DNA from: CBDFNN01 sp965250215
GTDB lineage: Bacteria > Bacteroidota > Rhodothermia > Rhodothermales > DATKEJ01
Reading direction: 5' to 3'
DNA: 64,000 nucleotides
NCBI GenBank assembly: GCA_965250215.1
Contig: CBDFNN010000004.1
Coordinates: 3,224,001-3,288,000, forward strand
The position numbers were made by a program, and so were the translations under genes. Under the pieces are notes generated by a model that was given only the letters and a program-made list of their open reading frames with translations, was not told the DNA's origin and ran no database searches. Of the stretch, positions 26,553 to 35,319 are shown piece after piece (position 1 is the stretch's first letter; every line of letters begins with the position of its first letter).

Positions 26553-27326
26553 ATGGTCGACAAGAGTACGCTTGATGCACTCGTAAAGAAATTCGAGCAA
26601 AAGTCCTTCATCGCAAGCGATCCAATTTCTATACCTCACGGTTTTGACGACCCGAGAGACATTGAAGTAATTGGACTCTACGCTGCTAGCCTTGCGTGGG
26701 GGCAACGAGTTACTATTCTAAATAAGATGAATGAGCTCTGTGAGAGAATGGATTATAAACCCTATGATTTTGTCATGGGCTTCGAAAAAGGGAATCGAGC
26801 CTCAAGGCTAGAAGGCTTCAAACATCGGACCTTTCAACCAGTGGATGCCTACTGGTTTACCAAAAATCTTTCTTCCATTCTGAGGAAATGTGGAAGTGTA
26901 GAATCAGCATTTTCAAGGCATATCAAGGGTGGCGAGGAATCAATCGAAGGAGCCATTCAAGGATTTTCAACGATGTTGTTGAACGCCGATCCAAACACGC
27001 CAGCGAGATTGAGTAAACACCTAGCAAGACCCCAACGAGGTAGCGCCTGTAAAAGACTAAATATGTACCTAAGGTGGATGGTTAGAAGTGGTCCCGTCGA
27101 CTTTGGACTATGGAAGTCTATCGAAACGAGAGATCTCCTCCTTCCCCTTGATGTTCACTCTGGGACACAGGCAAGAAAAATGGGATATCTCACAAGAAAG
27201 CAAAACGACTGGAAGGCGACTCTCGAGTTAGCGAGGAATTGTCGTCAGCTGGATCCCAATGACCCCTCGAAATACGATTTCGCTTTTTACGGATCAGGCG
27301 TTTTCAAAGATAGCTTGCAGAACTAG
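26553..27326 (+). CDS. TIGR02757 (DUF2400) family protein
   Basis: About 257 residues from ATG 26553; a GTG at 26526 in frame would overlap the preceding stop. The family landmarks are clear: ASDPISIPHGFDDPRDIEVIGLYAASLAWGQR, YDFVMGFEKG, FKHRTFQPVDAYWF, SACKRLNMYLRWMVR, PLDVHSGTQARKMGYL and DPNDPSKYDFAFYGSGV. The second half resembles helix-hairpin-helix DNA glycosylase-like folds, but a biochemical role is not established to my knowledge. It converges on the flavin reductase gene with 28 bases between. Confidence 0.9.
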   Translation: MVDKSTLDALVKKFEQKSFIASDPISIPHGFDDPRDIEVIGLYAASLAWGQRVTILNKMNELCERMDYKPYDFVMGFEKGNRASRLEGFKHRTFQPVDAYWFTKNLSSILRKCGSVESAFSRHIKGGEESIEGAIQGFSTMLLNADPNTPARLSKHLARPQRGSACKRLNMYLRWMVRSGPVDFGLWKSIETRDLLLPLDVHSGTQARKMGYLTRKQNDWKATLELARNCRQLDPNDPSKYDFAFYGSGVFKDSLQN

Positions 27327-27354
27327 ATGCCTCGACAGGGAATCACCCAGTAGA

Positions 27355-27852
27355 CTAAAGCTCTTTTCCAAGCTCTCTATATTGACCACCAAAATAAACG
27401 AGAGGCTCGCCTGTACCTTCTCGCCATTCAATAGCTTTTCCGAAGAAAACAGTGTGGTCAGAGTGGAGAAATCTATCGGTGATCTCGCAAATCACATATC
27501 CAGAAGACCCTTCAATTAGTGGTAAGCCATCATCTGAAAGAATGATGGGGAATTTCTTCATTTGCTCATCGCTGGACACCGTAGGATTTGCGAACCAATT
27601 CGACACTTCCTTTTGCTCTACCGCAAGCATGTTTACAGCAAAAAGCGTTGCGTTCTCAATTACTTCGAACATCTTTGATGGCGTCGTGAGATTGAAACAC
27701 AAAGTGGGAGGATCAACAGATAGACTCGTTAGAGATCCAATTGTGACTCCACGCATTTGCTTCCCATCTGAAGTTGTTATGACTACCACGGGGAAAGCGA
27801 GCTGGCGCATAGCCTTCTTATAGTCATCGACCGACAGTGCTTTTCGATTCAT
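27355..27852 (-). CDS. Flavin reductase-like (FMN-binding split-barrel) protein
   Basis: 165 residues. Starts with the characteristic MRQLAFPVVVITTSDG and GVTIGSLTSLSVDPPTLCFNL, where FMN and substrate loops lie, and ends with HSDHTVFFGKAIEW and PLVYFGGQYREL, the usual C-terminus of the flavin reductase family. It may supply reduced flavin to a monooxygenase not present here. Its start is 16 bases after dnaJ, so it probably rides on the hrcA-grpE-dnaJ transcript. Confidence 0.9.
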   Translation of the reverse strand: MNRKALSVDDYKKAMRQLAFPVVVITTSDGKQMRGVTIGSLTSLSVDPPTLCFNLTTPSKMFEVIENATLFAVNMLAVEQKEVSNWFANPTVSSDEQMKKFPIILSDDGLPLIEGSSGYVICEITDRFLHSDHTVFFGKAIEWREGTGEPLVYFGGQYRELGKEL

Positions 27853-27868
27853 GATTAGGGCTCCTGTA

Positions 27869-29023
27869 TCAGGAAAATGCGTCTTTAACTTTATCGAAGA
27901 AAGATTTCCCTCCCGAGTTCTTTCCGGGATCAGGTTTAACTGAAGGTGAATCCTTCAGTCCTTCCATAATGGCTTCTTCTTCCTCAGTTATAGACGTTGG
28001 AGTCCATACATTTACTCTAACCATCTGATCTCCGCTCCCCGATGCCTCTAGGTGTTTGATACCCTTTCCTCGCATTCGAAGGATTTTACCAGACTGGGTA
28101 CCAGGATCTACTTTTAAAAGTACCGTACCCGTTAAAGTCGGAACCTCAACGGAAGTACCCAAAACGGCATCTGGAAATGAGACATACAGATCATAATAAA
28201 TATCATCGTTCTTCCTAGCGAAGTACTCATGCTCTATCTCAGCAATTTCCACACGTAAATTTCCGGCAGGTCCTCCACGATATCCGGCATTCCCCTCCCC
28301 TCTGATTGCAAAATATTGACCTTCGCTAACCCCAGCAGGAACCTCAATAGTCGTTACATCTTCTCCTTTTTGCCGACCTTCACCACCGCACGAGTTACAA
28401 TGATTCTTAAGCTTCTGCCCTTCTCCCCTGCAAGTTGGGCATGTCCGAACATTTACAAATTGACCGAGGACACTTCGGCTTACCTGCCTGATTTCGCCAG
28501 CCCCATTACAAGTGGAGCACGTATCATAGTCTGGCTTTCCTCCCTCAGCTCCATTTCCTCCGCAGCTATCACAAGCTACCTGCTTCTTAACCTTGATTTT
28601 CTTCTCTACACCTGTAGAAATCTCTTCTAGGGTTAAAGGAAGACGGAGTCTAAGATCACTCCCAGCTTGGCCACCTCCTCTTCTGCGTGGACGTCCACCT
28701 CCGCTGAAGCTTGAGCCTCCGCCGAAAATATCTCCAAATGCAGAGAAGATGTCATTGATGTCGCCAAAGCCATTAAAGCCTCCTCCTGGCATTCCGTTAT
28801 TACCACGGACACCGTCGAGTCCAAATTGATCGTAACGTTGTCTTTTCTCAGGATCGTTTAGAATCTCGTAAGCTTCTGCAGCTTCCTTGAATTTTGCCTC
28901 GGCAGAAGCGTCATCCGGGTTTTTATCAGGATGGTATTTCATCGCCAATTTGCGATAAGCTTTTTTCAACTCATCGCCTGTTGCCGATTTGCCGACACCT
29001 AATACCTCGTATAAATCACTCAT
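27869..29023 (-). CDS. dnaJ: Chaperone protein DnaJ
   Basis: Hsp40 co-chaperone of DnaK. J domain with HPD (KYHPDKNPDD) at the N-terminus, a Gly/Phe-rich linker (GMPGGGFNGFGDINDIF), and four zinc-binding CxxCxGxG repeats: CDSCGGNG, CSTCNGAG, CPTCRGEG and CNSCGGEG. C-terminal client-binding domains follow. 384 residues, complete. The start overlaps the grpE stop by one base (TAATG on the minus strand). No dnaK is seen in the window. Confidence 0.97.
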   Translation of the reverse strand: MSDLYEVLGVGKSATGDELKKAYRKLAMKYHPDKNPDDASAEAKFKEAAEAYEILNDPEKRQRYDQFGLDGVRGNNGMPGGGFNGFGDINDIFSAFGDIFGGGSSFSGGGRPRRRGGGQAGSDLRLRLPLTLEEISTGVEKKIKVKKQVACDSCGGNGAEGGKPDYDTCSTCNGAGEIRQVSRSVLGQFVNVRTCPTCRGEGQKLKNHCNSCGGEGRQKGEDVTTIEVPAGVSEGQYFAIRGEGNAGYRGGPAGNLRVEIAEIEHEYFARKNDDIYYDLYVSFPDAVLGTSVEVPTLTGTVLLKVDPGTQSGKILRMRGKGIKHLEASGSGDQMVRVNVWTPTSITEEEEAIMEGLKDSPSVKPDPGKNSGGKSFFDKVKDAFS

Positions 29024-29685
29024 TAGGCCTCGTCCTCACTTGCTTCTTCTTGATTGTCACTCTCGTCCTCGATTGAAGAAAGCTCGGTCTCCATGGCCTT
29101 AGCCACTATGACCTGTGCATGTCGCAAAACGCGATCACCGATGGTGTATCCAGGTTTGACCTCAGCTATTATCGTCCCTTCGTCTATTCCGTCGGGAGCT
29201 GCCATAAATTGAAGAGCTTCGTGCTCCTCTTCCGAAAACAACTCTCCTTCTACATCCATTTTCGCTATGCGATACTTTGAGAGTTCGTTATTAAATTTGT
29301 CGAATACAAGCTGGATACCTTGCACAAATGGGTCTCCTTCATTTTCTGCAGCATCAAGAGATCTTCTAAGATCATCTAGGACTGGCAAAACGGTCAAGGC
29401 AATTTCCGATCTTCCTTGCTCAAGCTTTCTTGAAAAATCTTGAATAGTCCTTTTTCGGTAATTCTGATATTCCGCTGCAAGGCGTAAATGTTTGTCATTC
29501 AATGCGTGGAGCTGATCCTGGGTCGTTTCGAGTTCATCCTTTTCGATATGCTCGTCACCTTGATCCAAGTTTTCTGAGTCTCCCTGCTCTTCGTCCTGAA
29601 CCTTCTCATCGAAAGAAATTGATTCTTCCTTCAAATCGTTTTCTATTTCAACGGAGCTCTCGGCTCCCTTGTCAAATTCTATCAC
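29023..29685 (-). CDS. grpE: Nucleotide exchange factor GrpE
   Basis: Dimeric exchange factor for DnaK. A 70-residue acidic N-terminus leads into the long coiled-coil helix (HLRLAAEYQNYRKRTIQDF), then VLPVLDDLRRSLDAAENEGD, GIQLVFDKFNNELSKY and the beta domain ending GDRVLRHAQVIVAK. 220 residues. GTG start at 29683-29685, overlapping the hrcA stop; dnaJ overlaps its own stop. Confidence 0.95.
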   Translation of the reverse strand: MIEFDKGAESSVEIENDLKEESISFDEKVQDEEQGDSENLDQGDEHIEKDELETTQDQLHALNDKHLRLAAEYQNYRKRTIQDFSRKLEQGRSEIALTVLPVLDDLRRSLDAAENEGDPFVQGIQLVFDKFNNELSKYRIAKMDVEGELFSEEEHEALQFMAAPDGIDEGTIIAEVKPGYTIGDRVLRHAQVIVAKAMETELSSIEDESDNQEEASEDEA

Positions 29686-30803
29686 TAAGTCCGTGTTGTG
29701 TTTTTATGTGATTGTATATCAAGAGACTCTGCTACGCTTCTCACTAAGGGTAAGATGCGGGCGTAGTCCATTCTTTTCGGTCCCAAAACACCTATAGTCC
29801 CATGGGTGCTACCAAAACCATATTGCGAGATGACCAAGGAGAAAGATCTTGCCTCGTCATCTACATTTTCGGAGCCTATTCGGACGGCCAAACTTGACTC
29901 GCCAATAAACCCTTTTTCCAACAAATCAATGACGCGTTTGTCCTCGTCGATGACTCTCAAAGCCTTTCTAATCTCTACTGGATCGTCAAATTCCGGTTGA
30001 TTGAGAAGGCTTTCTGTTCCTGCCTTATTGACTCTTGCCGCCTCGTCTACCTCGCCAAAAATCAGGCTAGCCTTTTTGATGGCAAATTGAACTAAACCAC
30101 TTTTTTCTTCGACATGACCTTTTAATCGATCTCCGAGCGTCAGGCGTATCTGATCAAGTGTCAGGCCTGACAATTTTTCGTTGAGAAAAGCGACAACCTT
30201 CTGAAGTTCATTCGCATTGGTCTCAAGCTCAATCTCGGCGACTATCGTTCGTACCAGACCGCTCTCAATTGTTACAACAAACATGACCCGCGAGCTCGAA
30301 AGCATTATAACATCCAAACGATGCAAAACACCTTTCGAGAGAGTTGGCGTCAATACGATGGCCAACAAGCCAGAGAGTCCGGCCATGATGGCTGCTCCCT
30401 CTTTAAGAAGGGAAACAGTATCGTTTGCCGATCCACCTAACTTACCCTCAATGAGCTTACGCTCTCTAGCCGACAAGCCGACAGGCTCCATTAGAGTGTC
30501 AACGAAGAGACGATATCCAAGCTCCGTTGGGACCCGCCCGGCAGATGTATAGGGGTGACCCAGAAGTCCAAGCTCCTCGAGATCACTCATCGTGTTCCGG
30601 ATGGTTGCTGCGCTCAAGCCAATACCCGGCATCTTGCTCAGGCTTCTTGATCCAACCGGTTCTCCCGATCGGATAAAACTTTGTACGATTGACTTGAGAA
30701 TTGAACGTTCTCTTTCGCCGATCACTAGCTTGCTAAAATGTGAATTCGAACTTTCCAAAATGGGTGAGTCTTTTTCGTAATCACCATTGTCTGAATCGGC
30801 CAA
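29685..30803 (-). CDS. hrcA: Heat-inducible transcription repressor HrcA
   Basis: Winged-helix repressor of chaperone genes. The N-terminal DNA-binding region shows IGERERSILKSIVQSFI, GEPVGSRSLSK, ATIRNTMSDLEELGLLGHPYTSAGRVPTELGYR, all standard. 372 residues. TTG at 30801-30803 is the longest start; the conserved region begins about 27 residues in, so an internal GTG is an alternative. First gene of hrcA-grpE-dnaJ. The normal operator (CIRCE) is not visible upstream, only the inverted repeat listed separately. Confidence 0.94.
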   Translation of the reverse strand: MADSDNGDYEKDSPILESSNSHFSKLVIGERERSILKSIVQSFIRSGEPVGSRSLSKMPGIGLSAATIRNTMSDLEELGLLGHPYTSAGRVPTELGYRLFVDTLMEPVGLSARERKLIEGKLGGSANDTVSLLKEGAAIMAGLSGLLAIVLTPTLSKGVLHRLDVIMLSSSRVMFVVTIESGLVRTIVAEIELETNANELQKVVAFLNEKLSGLTLDQIRLTLGDRLKGHVEEKSGLVQFAIKKASLIFGEVDEAARVNKAGTESLLNQPEFDDPVEIRKALRVIDEDKRVIDLLEKGFIGESSLAVRIGSENVDDEARSFSLVISQYGFGSTHGTIGVLGPKRMDYARILPLVRSVAESLDIQSHKNTTRT

Positions 30804-30928
30804 TAATGTCTTTTGGACCTACCAATCAGAGGGATGATTTTCCAACTCCATTGGACTCTGCGACCATTTGCCGAGTTCCGTAGACAGTCATCAGGCTTCG
30901 GCATTCAGTCGTCAGAATAAAAGAAGTC

Positions 30929-30947
30929 CTAACAAGCCGACTGTTAG
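30929..30947. promoter_or_regulatory. Inverted repeat upstream of hrcA
   Basis: CTAACA (30929-30934) and TGTTAG (30942-30947) form a perfect 6-bp inverted repeat with a 7-base spacer, about 130 bases before the hrcA start. It is not the CIRCE consensus (TTAGCACTC-N9-GAGTGCTAA). It could be an operator or a short hairpin of unknown use. Confidence 0.35.
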
Positions 30948-30970
30948 CTAAAAACCTGCAACCGAATATC

Positions 30971-31010
30971 AAAAATGAGGGGTGGTCAGGCTTTCACCCG
31001 ACCTCCCCTC
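30971..31010 (-). terminator. Rho-independent terminator of the basic secreted protein gene
   Basis: On the minus strand GAGGGG pairs with CCCCTC, then after one mismatch GGTC with GACC and a further G-T, G-C, G-C, closing a TGAAAG loop (30977-31010). A TTTTT run follows (30971-30975). It lies 27 bases past the stop at 31038. Confidence 0.85.
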
Positions 31011-31037
31011 TCAAAACTCATCACCCAAAACTCAAAA

Positions 31038-32840
31038 CTACTTTTTGTATTCGATTTCAGGGTCAAGCATCTCAATCTCAACCTGACGATCCTCATCGAC
31101 CTTGATTCCATTTTCAGTCTCGTAGCTAGTTACCGCCTTATTGTTAAACATTCCACGCAGCCCAACTCTTGGCTTGATGCTAGTATTCAAACTCGGACTA
31201 TTTCTGTGGGAATAACCCTGATCGTCATATTGATCATTCTTGTAATAGTCATAGTTGCCACTGTTGTAGTCATCATCATAGTCATGGCCACCAGCTAGGT
31301 ATTGGAAACCGTACTGCTCGTCATCTGGCATCAATGATATTGGAACGAGTCCATTATAATTGTCGTTCGGGTTGAACAGTCTCGAATTCCTAACCTTGTG
31401 AACCTTGCCCTCATATAGGTCTAGTTCGCCTACATCCATTCGATGACCACTCTCATAGCTGCTAAGAAGACTTCCACTGTAATGTCTAGTCGAGATCAGC
31501 TCAAAGCCAACGTTAAGATCTCCTATCAAATGGACCATTTTGTCAAACTCCACATAACCATCTGGATGCACGATTGCTTCGATCTCATCCAAGTTGCCAG
31601 GAATTCTATCCACGTCTCCTAAGAAATCATTCCCATCATATAGCGAGATTCGTTCGATTTCGAATTCGATTTTTACTCGATCCCCGCTGATGTTTCGGAC
31701 CTTCTTCTTTAGTTGCGTATGAATGTTCAAGTCAACGCCATAAGACCTTCCGTTGTAGTGCGAATTACTTTTGAATCGCTGACGATAGATAAATCTACGT
31801 GTATATCCGTTTCTGTAATGTGATCGATAGAATGGAATATTGATGTAGAAGCCTAACGCAGCTCTTCCATTTCTGTAATAATTACGTCTGTAGTAGTCAT
31901 TTCTGTTGTAGCGACGTCCATAGTATGGATGGTATCGATAGTAATTTCGATTTCCGAAGTGCTGTCTCGCACGATTGTTGAACCAGACGCTGAATCCCCA
32001 ACCACCTCGCTTATTTCGATATCGTCTTCCAAGGTCTTTGTGAACTCTTCCGTTTCGACCATAACCATCTAGACGAGTTCGTCTAGTATTTCGCTCGATT
32101 CGGCTCCAGTTCCGTCGATTATTTCTATCGCCTTGAACCCGACCATTATTCCGTCGATTGTTGCGATCATCACGATCAACTCGTCCATTGTTTCCGCGAC
32201 TGCTCCTTCTCTCTCGATCTACTCGACCATTGTTGCGACCTGATCTATCGTCGTCGTTGTTACTCGTACGACCTCGACTTCTGCCGTTTCCATTATTTAC
32301 GCTACCACTGTTTCGGTTGCGCACGACGGTCTTGGTAGTCGACCTAGTCCTGGTTGCTGACCTTGTGCTAGTTCCGCGTTCTTTGGGTCGATTTGTGGTC
32401 CTAGTCTTCTGCTGAATTCTCGCTCGATTTGACTTGACCTTGTTGTCATTTCGCTTCACGCGCGTTTGAGCCCGGGAAGAAGATCTCGACTTGTTTACAG
32501 ATTGATTTCTGTTTGATCTAGCTTTTGATCTACTATTCGACTTCTCGACATTCCGAGTCCGCGTAGCGGATCGATTTTTAGCTCGTGAATTCCCCTTGTT
32601 GCTCCGGTCATTAACCTTTGCACGTTTTGTGGCAGTCGCACGCTCTCTTGACTTGGTCGAAGATTTAGTACGGGTTTTACCGCGGCTTTTCCTCGATTTT
32701 TGCTGCAAGAGCAAAGTACCGTTAGCCATGGTGTTCGCTGAGACAGGAACGGCTTCAACTACTGAAAGAGTCAATGCCAGAATAAATAGCCCTAGCAAAC
32801 GGAGCCTGTTTTTGGATTTGATGTTTTTAGTATGTCTCAT
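31038..32840 (-). CDS. Secreted Arg/Asn/Ser-rich basic protein, unrecognised
   Basis: 600 residues; I do not recognise a family. A signal peptide is clear (basic start, LLGLFILALTLSVVEAVPVSA). Residues 45-350 are of extremely low complexity, dominated by Arg, Asn, Ser, Lys and Thr, with three NNGRV(D/Q) repeats at about 212-245, grading into a Tyr/Arg/Asn-rich part (YYRYHPYYGRRYNRNDYY). From about 370 the composition is ordinary and beta-like (VRNISGDRVKIEFEIERISLY, GDVDRIPGNLDEIEAIVHPDG), then an acidic Asp/Tyr-rich stretch (HDYDDDYNSGNYDYYKND) and a charged end. Strong ribosome site GAGGTGAG just before the ATG at 32838-32840. Monocistronic with its own terminator. It could bind nucleic acid, polysaccharide or the cell surface; this is only inferred from charge. 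Confidence 0.85.
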   Translation of the reverse strand: MRHTKNIKSKNRLRLLGLFILALTLSVVEAVPVSANTMANGTLLLQQKSRKSRGKTRTKSSTKSRERATATKRAKVNDRSNKGNSRAKNRSATRTRNVEKSNSRSKARSNRNQSVNKSRSSSRAQTRVKRNDNKVKSNRARIQQKTRTTNRPKERGTSTRSATRTRSTTKTVVRNRNSGSVNNGNGRSRGRTSNNDDDRSGRNNGRVDRERRSSRGNNGRVDRDDRNNRRNNGRVQGDRNNRRNWSRIERNTRRTRLDGYGRNGRVHKDLGRRYRNKRGGWGFSVWFNNRARQHFGNRNYYRYHPYYGRRYNRNDYYRRNYYRNGRAALGFYINIPFYRSHYRNGYTRRFIYRQRFKSNSHYNGRSYGVDLNIHTQLKKKVRNISGDRVKIEFEIERISLYDGNDFLGDVDRIPGNLDEIEAIVHPDGYVEFDKMVHLIGDLNVGFELISTRHYSGSLLSSYESGHRMDVGELDLYEGKVHKVRNSRLFNPNDNYNGLVPISLMPDDEQYGFQYLAGGHDYDDDYNSGNYDYYKNDQYDDQGYSHRNSPSLNTSIKPRVGLRGMFNNKAVTSYETENGIKVDEDRQVEIEMLDPEIEYKK

Positions 32841-33244
32841 AACTCACCTCGTATCGGCTTATTCATGAGTGGTCCCTGAGCGGCACCACTTCTGTGATAA
32901 TCGTTATAAGAGAGAAAATGATGCCATCTGTCTTTTTGGCCTATTTAAAGCCTTTTTAGGCTTCGCATTGTATAAAATCCCTCACAAACCGCGAAAAAGT
33001 GTACAGATATGTAAACACCTATTCACAGAGTGTTGGCTTCAATCTGAAACCCAAAAAGGGCACTTTCGTCTACAATAGACAGTGTCGTTTCACGCAAGTC
33101 GCTATTGACGAGAATTCAGCTGGCATCTATTGGAAGGGTGCAGGATTCTCATTCCTTAGTTCGTACTTGAATCATAGAAATAGTCGATTTGCGAGTTAGC
33201 AACTGCTCGAGATGACTCTTTAAAACAACTGATCCCGCTAATAC
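32841..33244. other. Divergent intergenic region (404 bp) between the basic protein gene and sppA
   Basis: No supportable gene; two plus-strand frames of 66-69 codons have no start signals and odd composition. It holds the Shine-Dalgarno GAGGTGAG of the minus-strand gene (RC of 32842-32849), a TATACAAT box on the minus strand (32967-32974), and a perfect 6-bp hairpin AAGCCT-TTTT-AGGCTT (32948-32963) that would fall in the 5' leader of the basic protein mRNA. Both promoters of the divergent pair must lie here. Confidence 0.5.
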
Positions 33245-35047
33245 ATGCGATTTCTCTCAAATCTTGTTGCGAGTACCATTGGAGCACTCATAGCCTTAGG
33301 CATAATATTCTTTTTTGGTTTCGCTTTTATTGTTGCTCTCTCATTTTCAGACACAACGCCACGAGTTCGATCCAACTCAGTTTTGAAAATGCATCTTTCT
33401 GGACCGATTTCGGAAAGTCAAGAAGACAACTCTCTCGCTACAGCCTTTGGCAAAGCTCCCAAACCGAATGTGTTGCAAGTATTAAACGCAATAGAATCAG
33501 CGAAATCGGATACAAAAATAGAGGGCCTCTGGCTTCAACCGGAATTTATTGGCGCCTCGTGGGCCAACATGGAAGAAATCAGGAAGGCTCTTATTGGATT
33601 CAAGGAATCTGGCAAGCCATTCTACGCTAGCGGTGGGACAAACGGCTTTTCAGAAAAAGACTACTATTTGGCCAGTGTTGCTGATTCAGTTTTCTCTCCT
33701 CCAGAATCCTACTTTGAGCTTAATGGCTTCTACCTTGCTTCTGAATTTTATAAAGATGCACTCGAAAAATTCGATGTTACTCCTGAGGTCATTCGCTCTG
33801 GCAAATTCAAGAGCGCAGTCGAGCCCTATCTCCGAAATGATTTATCACCAGAGAACAAGCTACAGCTCACAGCGCTAGTAGAAAATATAAATCACATCTT
33901 CATGACGGGCCTGTCAGAATCCCGGGAAATTCCGGTAGCGAAACTTGAAAATCTGGCCGGAGAAAAAGGAATGTATACGGCACATGACGCATTCAACGAA
34001 GGCCTCATCGACGGACTCTGGTATGAGAGGCAAGTTGAAGAGCTTTTTAAGGAAAGGATCTTTGAGGGCAAGGATGCCCGTTGGACGGGTCTAAACACTT
34101 ACATTCAGACACTTGTCGGGAATGACTATCTGGCAACAGGCGGCATAAACGAGGTCGCGATTGTATATGCAGCTGGCCAGATCCAGCCCGGTTCAAGTGG
34201 CAATAATCCGAATCCATTAACAGGAGGTTCTGAAATCCTAGGTTCAGACACCTTTATTCGAACGATGAGAAAAGTCCGTGAGGACGAGTCAGTCAAAAGT
34301 GTGGTCTTAAGAATCGATTCGCCTGGAGGTTCGGCTAGCGCTGGAGATGAAATGTGGGATGCTGTTTTTGAGACACAAAAGGTGAAGCCGGTCATCGTAT
34401 CTATGGGTGGCCTTGCCGCTTCCGGTGGCTACTATATTGCAGCGCCAGCTGAATACATCGTGGCGGCACCCTCCACAATTACAGGATCTATTGGAGTATT
34501 TGCGATGATGCTAAATCCAGTCGATTTCTTCGAAAACAAAATAGGCATTCATTTCGATGTAGTGAAGACTGGCCCCTATGCCGACATGTTCGGTATGACT
34601 AGGAAACTTTCAGATAGAGACAAAGACATCATAGGACGCAGCGTTGATCAGACTTATGACACTTTCATTAATAAAGTGGCTGATGGCAGAGACATGACCC
34701 CGTCTCAAGTCGACGAAATCGCTCAGGGAAGAGTTTGGTCTGGAACGGACGCTTTGAAAGTGGGACTAGTTGATAGTCTAGGAAGCCTAGAGGATGCGGT
34801 ATTAATTGCTGCGGAGCGAGCTGAAATAGTCGAGGAAGGATATTCGATCTCAGTGCATCCGAAACCAAGGCCGCTCTTCGAGCAATTATCCGATACCTTT
34901 AGCATAAAAGCACTTTCTGGCTTGTTCAAAAGCGAGTTTTCAGAACAAGAGAAGCTACTACTGAACTATCGTGAGAAAATTGCAAATATTTTGAATCAAA
35001 ACGGCATGGTGCAAACTGCACTGCCTTTCAACTTCGTCATCGAGTAG
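33245..35047 (+). CDS. sppA: Signal peptide peptidase SppA, 67-kDa type
   Basis: Membrane-anchored serine protease that degrades cleaved signal peptides. One N-terminal membrane helix (residues 7-33), then tandem ClpP-like domains. The general-base Lys is K189 in SGKFKSAVEPYLR (first domain) and the nucleophile Ser is S393 in GGLAASGGYYIAAP (second domain), matching the two-domain E. coli type in which one active site spans both repeats. 600 residues, complete. It starts with ATG at 33245 and is followed 46 bases later by xseB. Confidence 0.95.
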   Translation: MRFLSNLVASTIGALIALGIIFFFGFAFIVALSFSDTTPRVRSNSVLKMHLSGPISESQEDNSLATAFGKAPKPNVLQVLNAIESAKSDTKIEGLWLQPEFIGASWANMEEIRKALIGFKESGKPFYASGGTNGFSEKDYYLASVADSVFSPPESYFELNGFYLASEFYKDALEKFDVTPEVIRSGKFKSAVEPYLRNDLSPENKLQLTALVENINHIFMTGLSESREIPVAKLENLAGEKGMYTAHDAFNEGLIDGLWYERQVEELFKERIFEGKDARWTGLNTYIQTLVGNDYLATGGINEVAIVYAAGQIQPGSSGNNPNPLTGGSEILGSDTFIRTMRKVREDESVKSVVLRIDSPGGSASAGDEMWDAVFETQKVKPVIVSMGGLAASGGYYIAAPAEYIVAAPSTITGSIGVFAMMLNPVDFFENKIGIHFDVVKTGPYADMFGMTRKLSDRDKDIIGRSVDQTYDTFINKVADGRDMTPSQVDEIAQGRVWSGTDALKVGLVDSLGSLEDAVLIAAERAEIVEEGYSISVHPKPRPLFEQLSDTFSIKALSGLFKSEFSEQEKLLLNYREKIANILNQNGMVQTALPFNFVIE

Positions 35048-35093
35048 CTCCGTAAATGCCAATTTAAGAGGGAGCCTTAGCTATATTAATCAT

Positions 35094-35303
35094 ATGGAAC
35101 ACGATAAATCGGAAGTTGAAACGTTAGGCTTTGAATCAAAACTTAAACGTCTTGAAGAAATCGTAGGAGAATTGGAAGCGGACCCCATTGATTTGGATAG
35201 GTCTCTTAAGAGTTATGAGGAAGGAGTCTCACTTGTCAAAGAGTGCTTAGACACCTTGAAAACTGCCGAGCTTCGAGTTCAAGAACTGAGTCTCGAACCG
35301 TAG
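35094..35303 (+). CDS. xseB: Exodeoxyribonuclease VII small subunit
   Basis: 69-residue helical subunit that assembles with XseA to degrade single-stranded DNA. The family core is present: FESKLKRLEEIVGELE, then DLDRSLKSYEEGVSLVKEC and a C-terminal helix KTAELRVQEL. The large subunit XseA is not in this window. It lies directly before dxs (16 bases), an arrangement also seen in many bacteria where xseB precedes isoprenoid genes. Confidence 0.92.
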   Translation: MEHDKSEVETLGFESKLKRLEEIVGELEADPIDLDRSLKSYEEGVSLVKECLDTLKTAELRVQELSLEP

Positions 35304-35319
35304 TTGTAAAACGTATTAC

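Noticed and set aside
27259..27823. Plus-strand frames antisense to the flavin reductase gene
   Set aside because: They mirror the real coding strand and carry no family pattern.
32869..33199. Two overlapping short plus-strand frames in the divergent gap before sppA
   Set aside because: They overlap each other in different frames, lack start signals and cover the leader and promoters.
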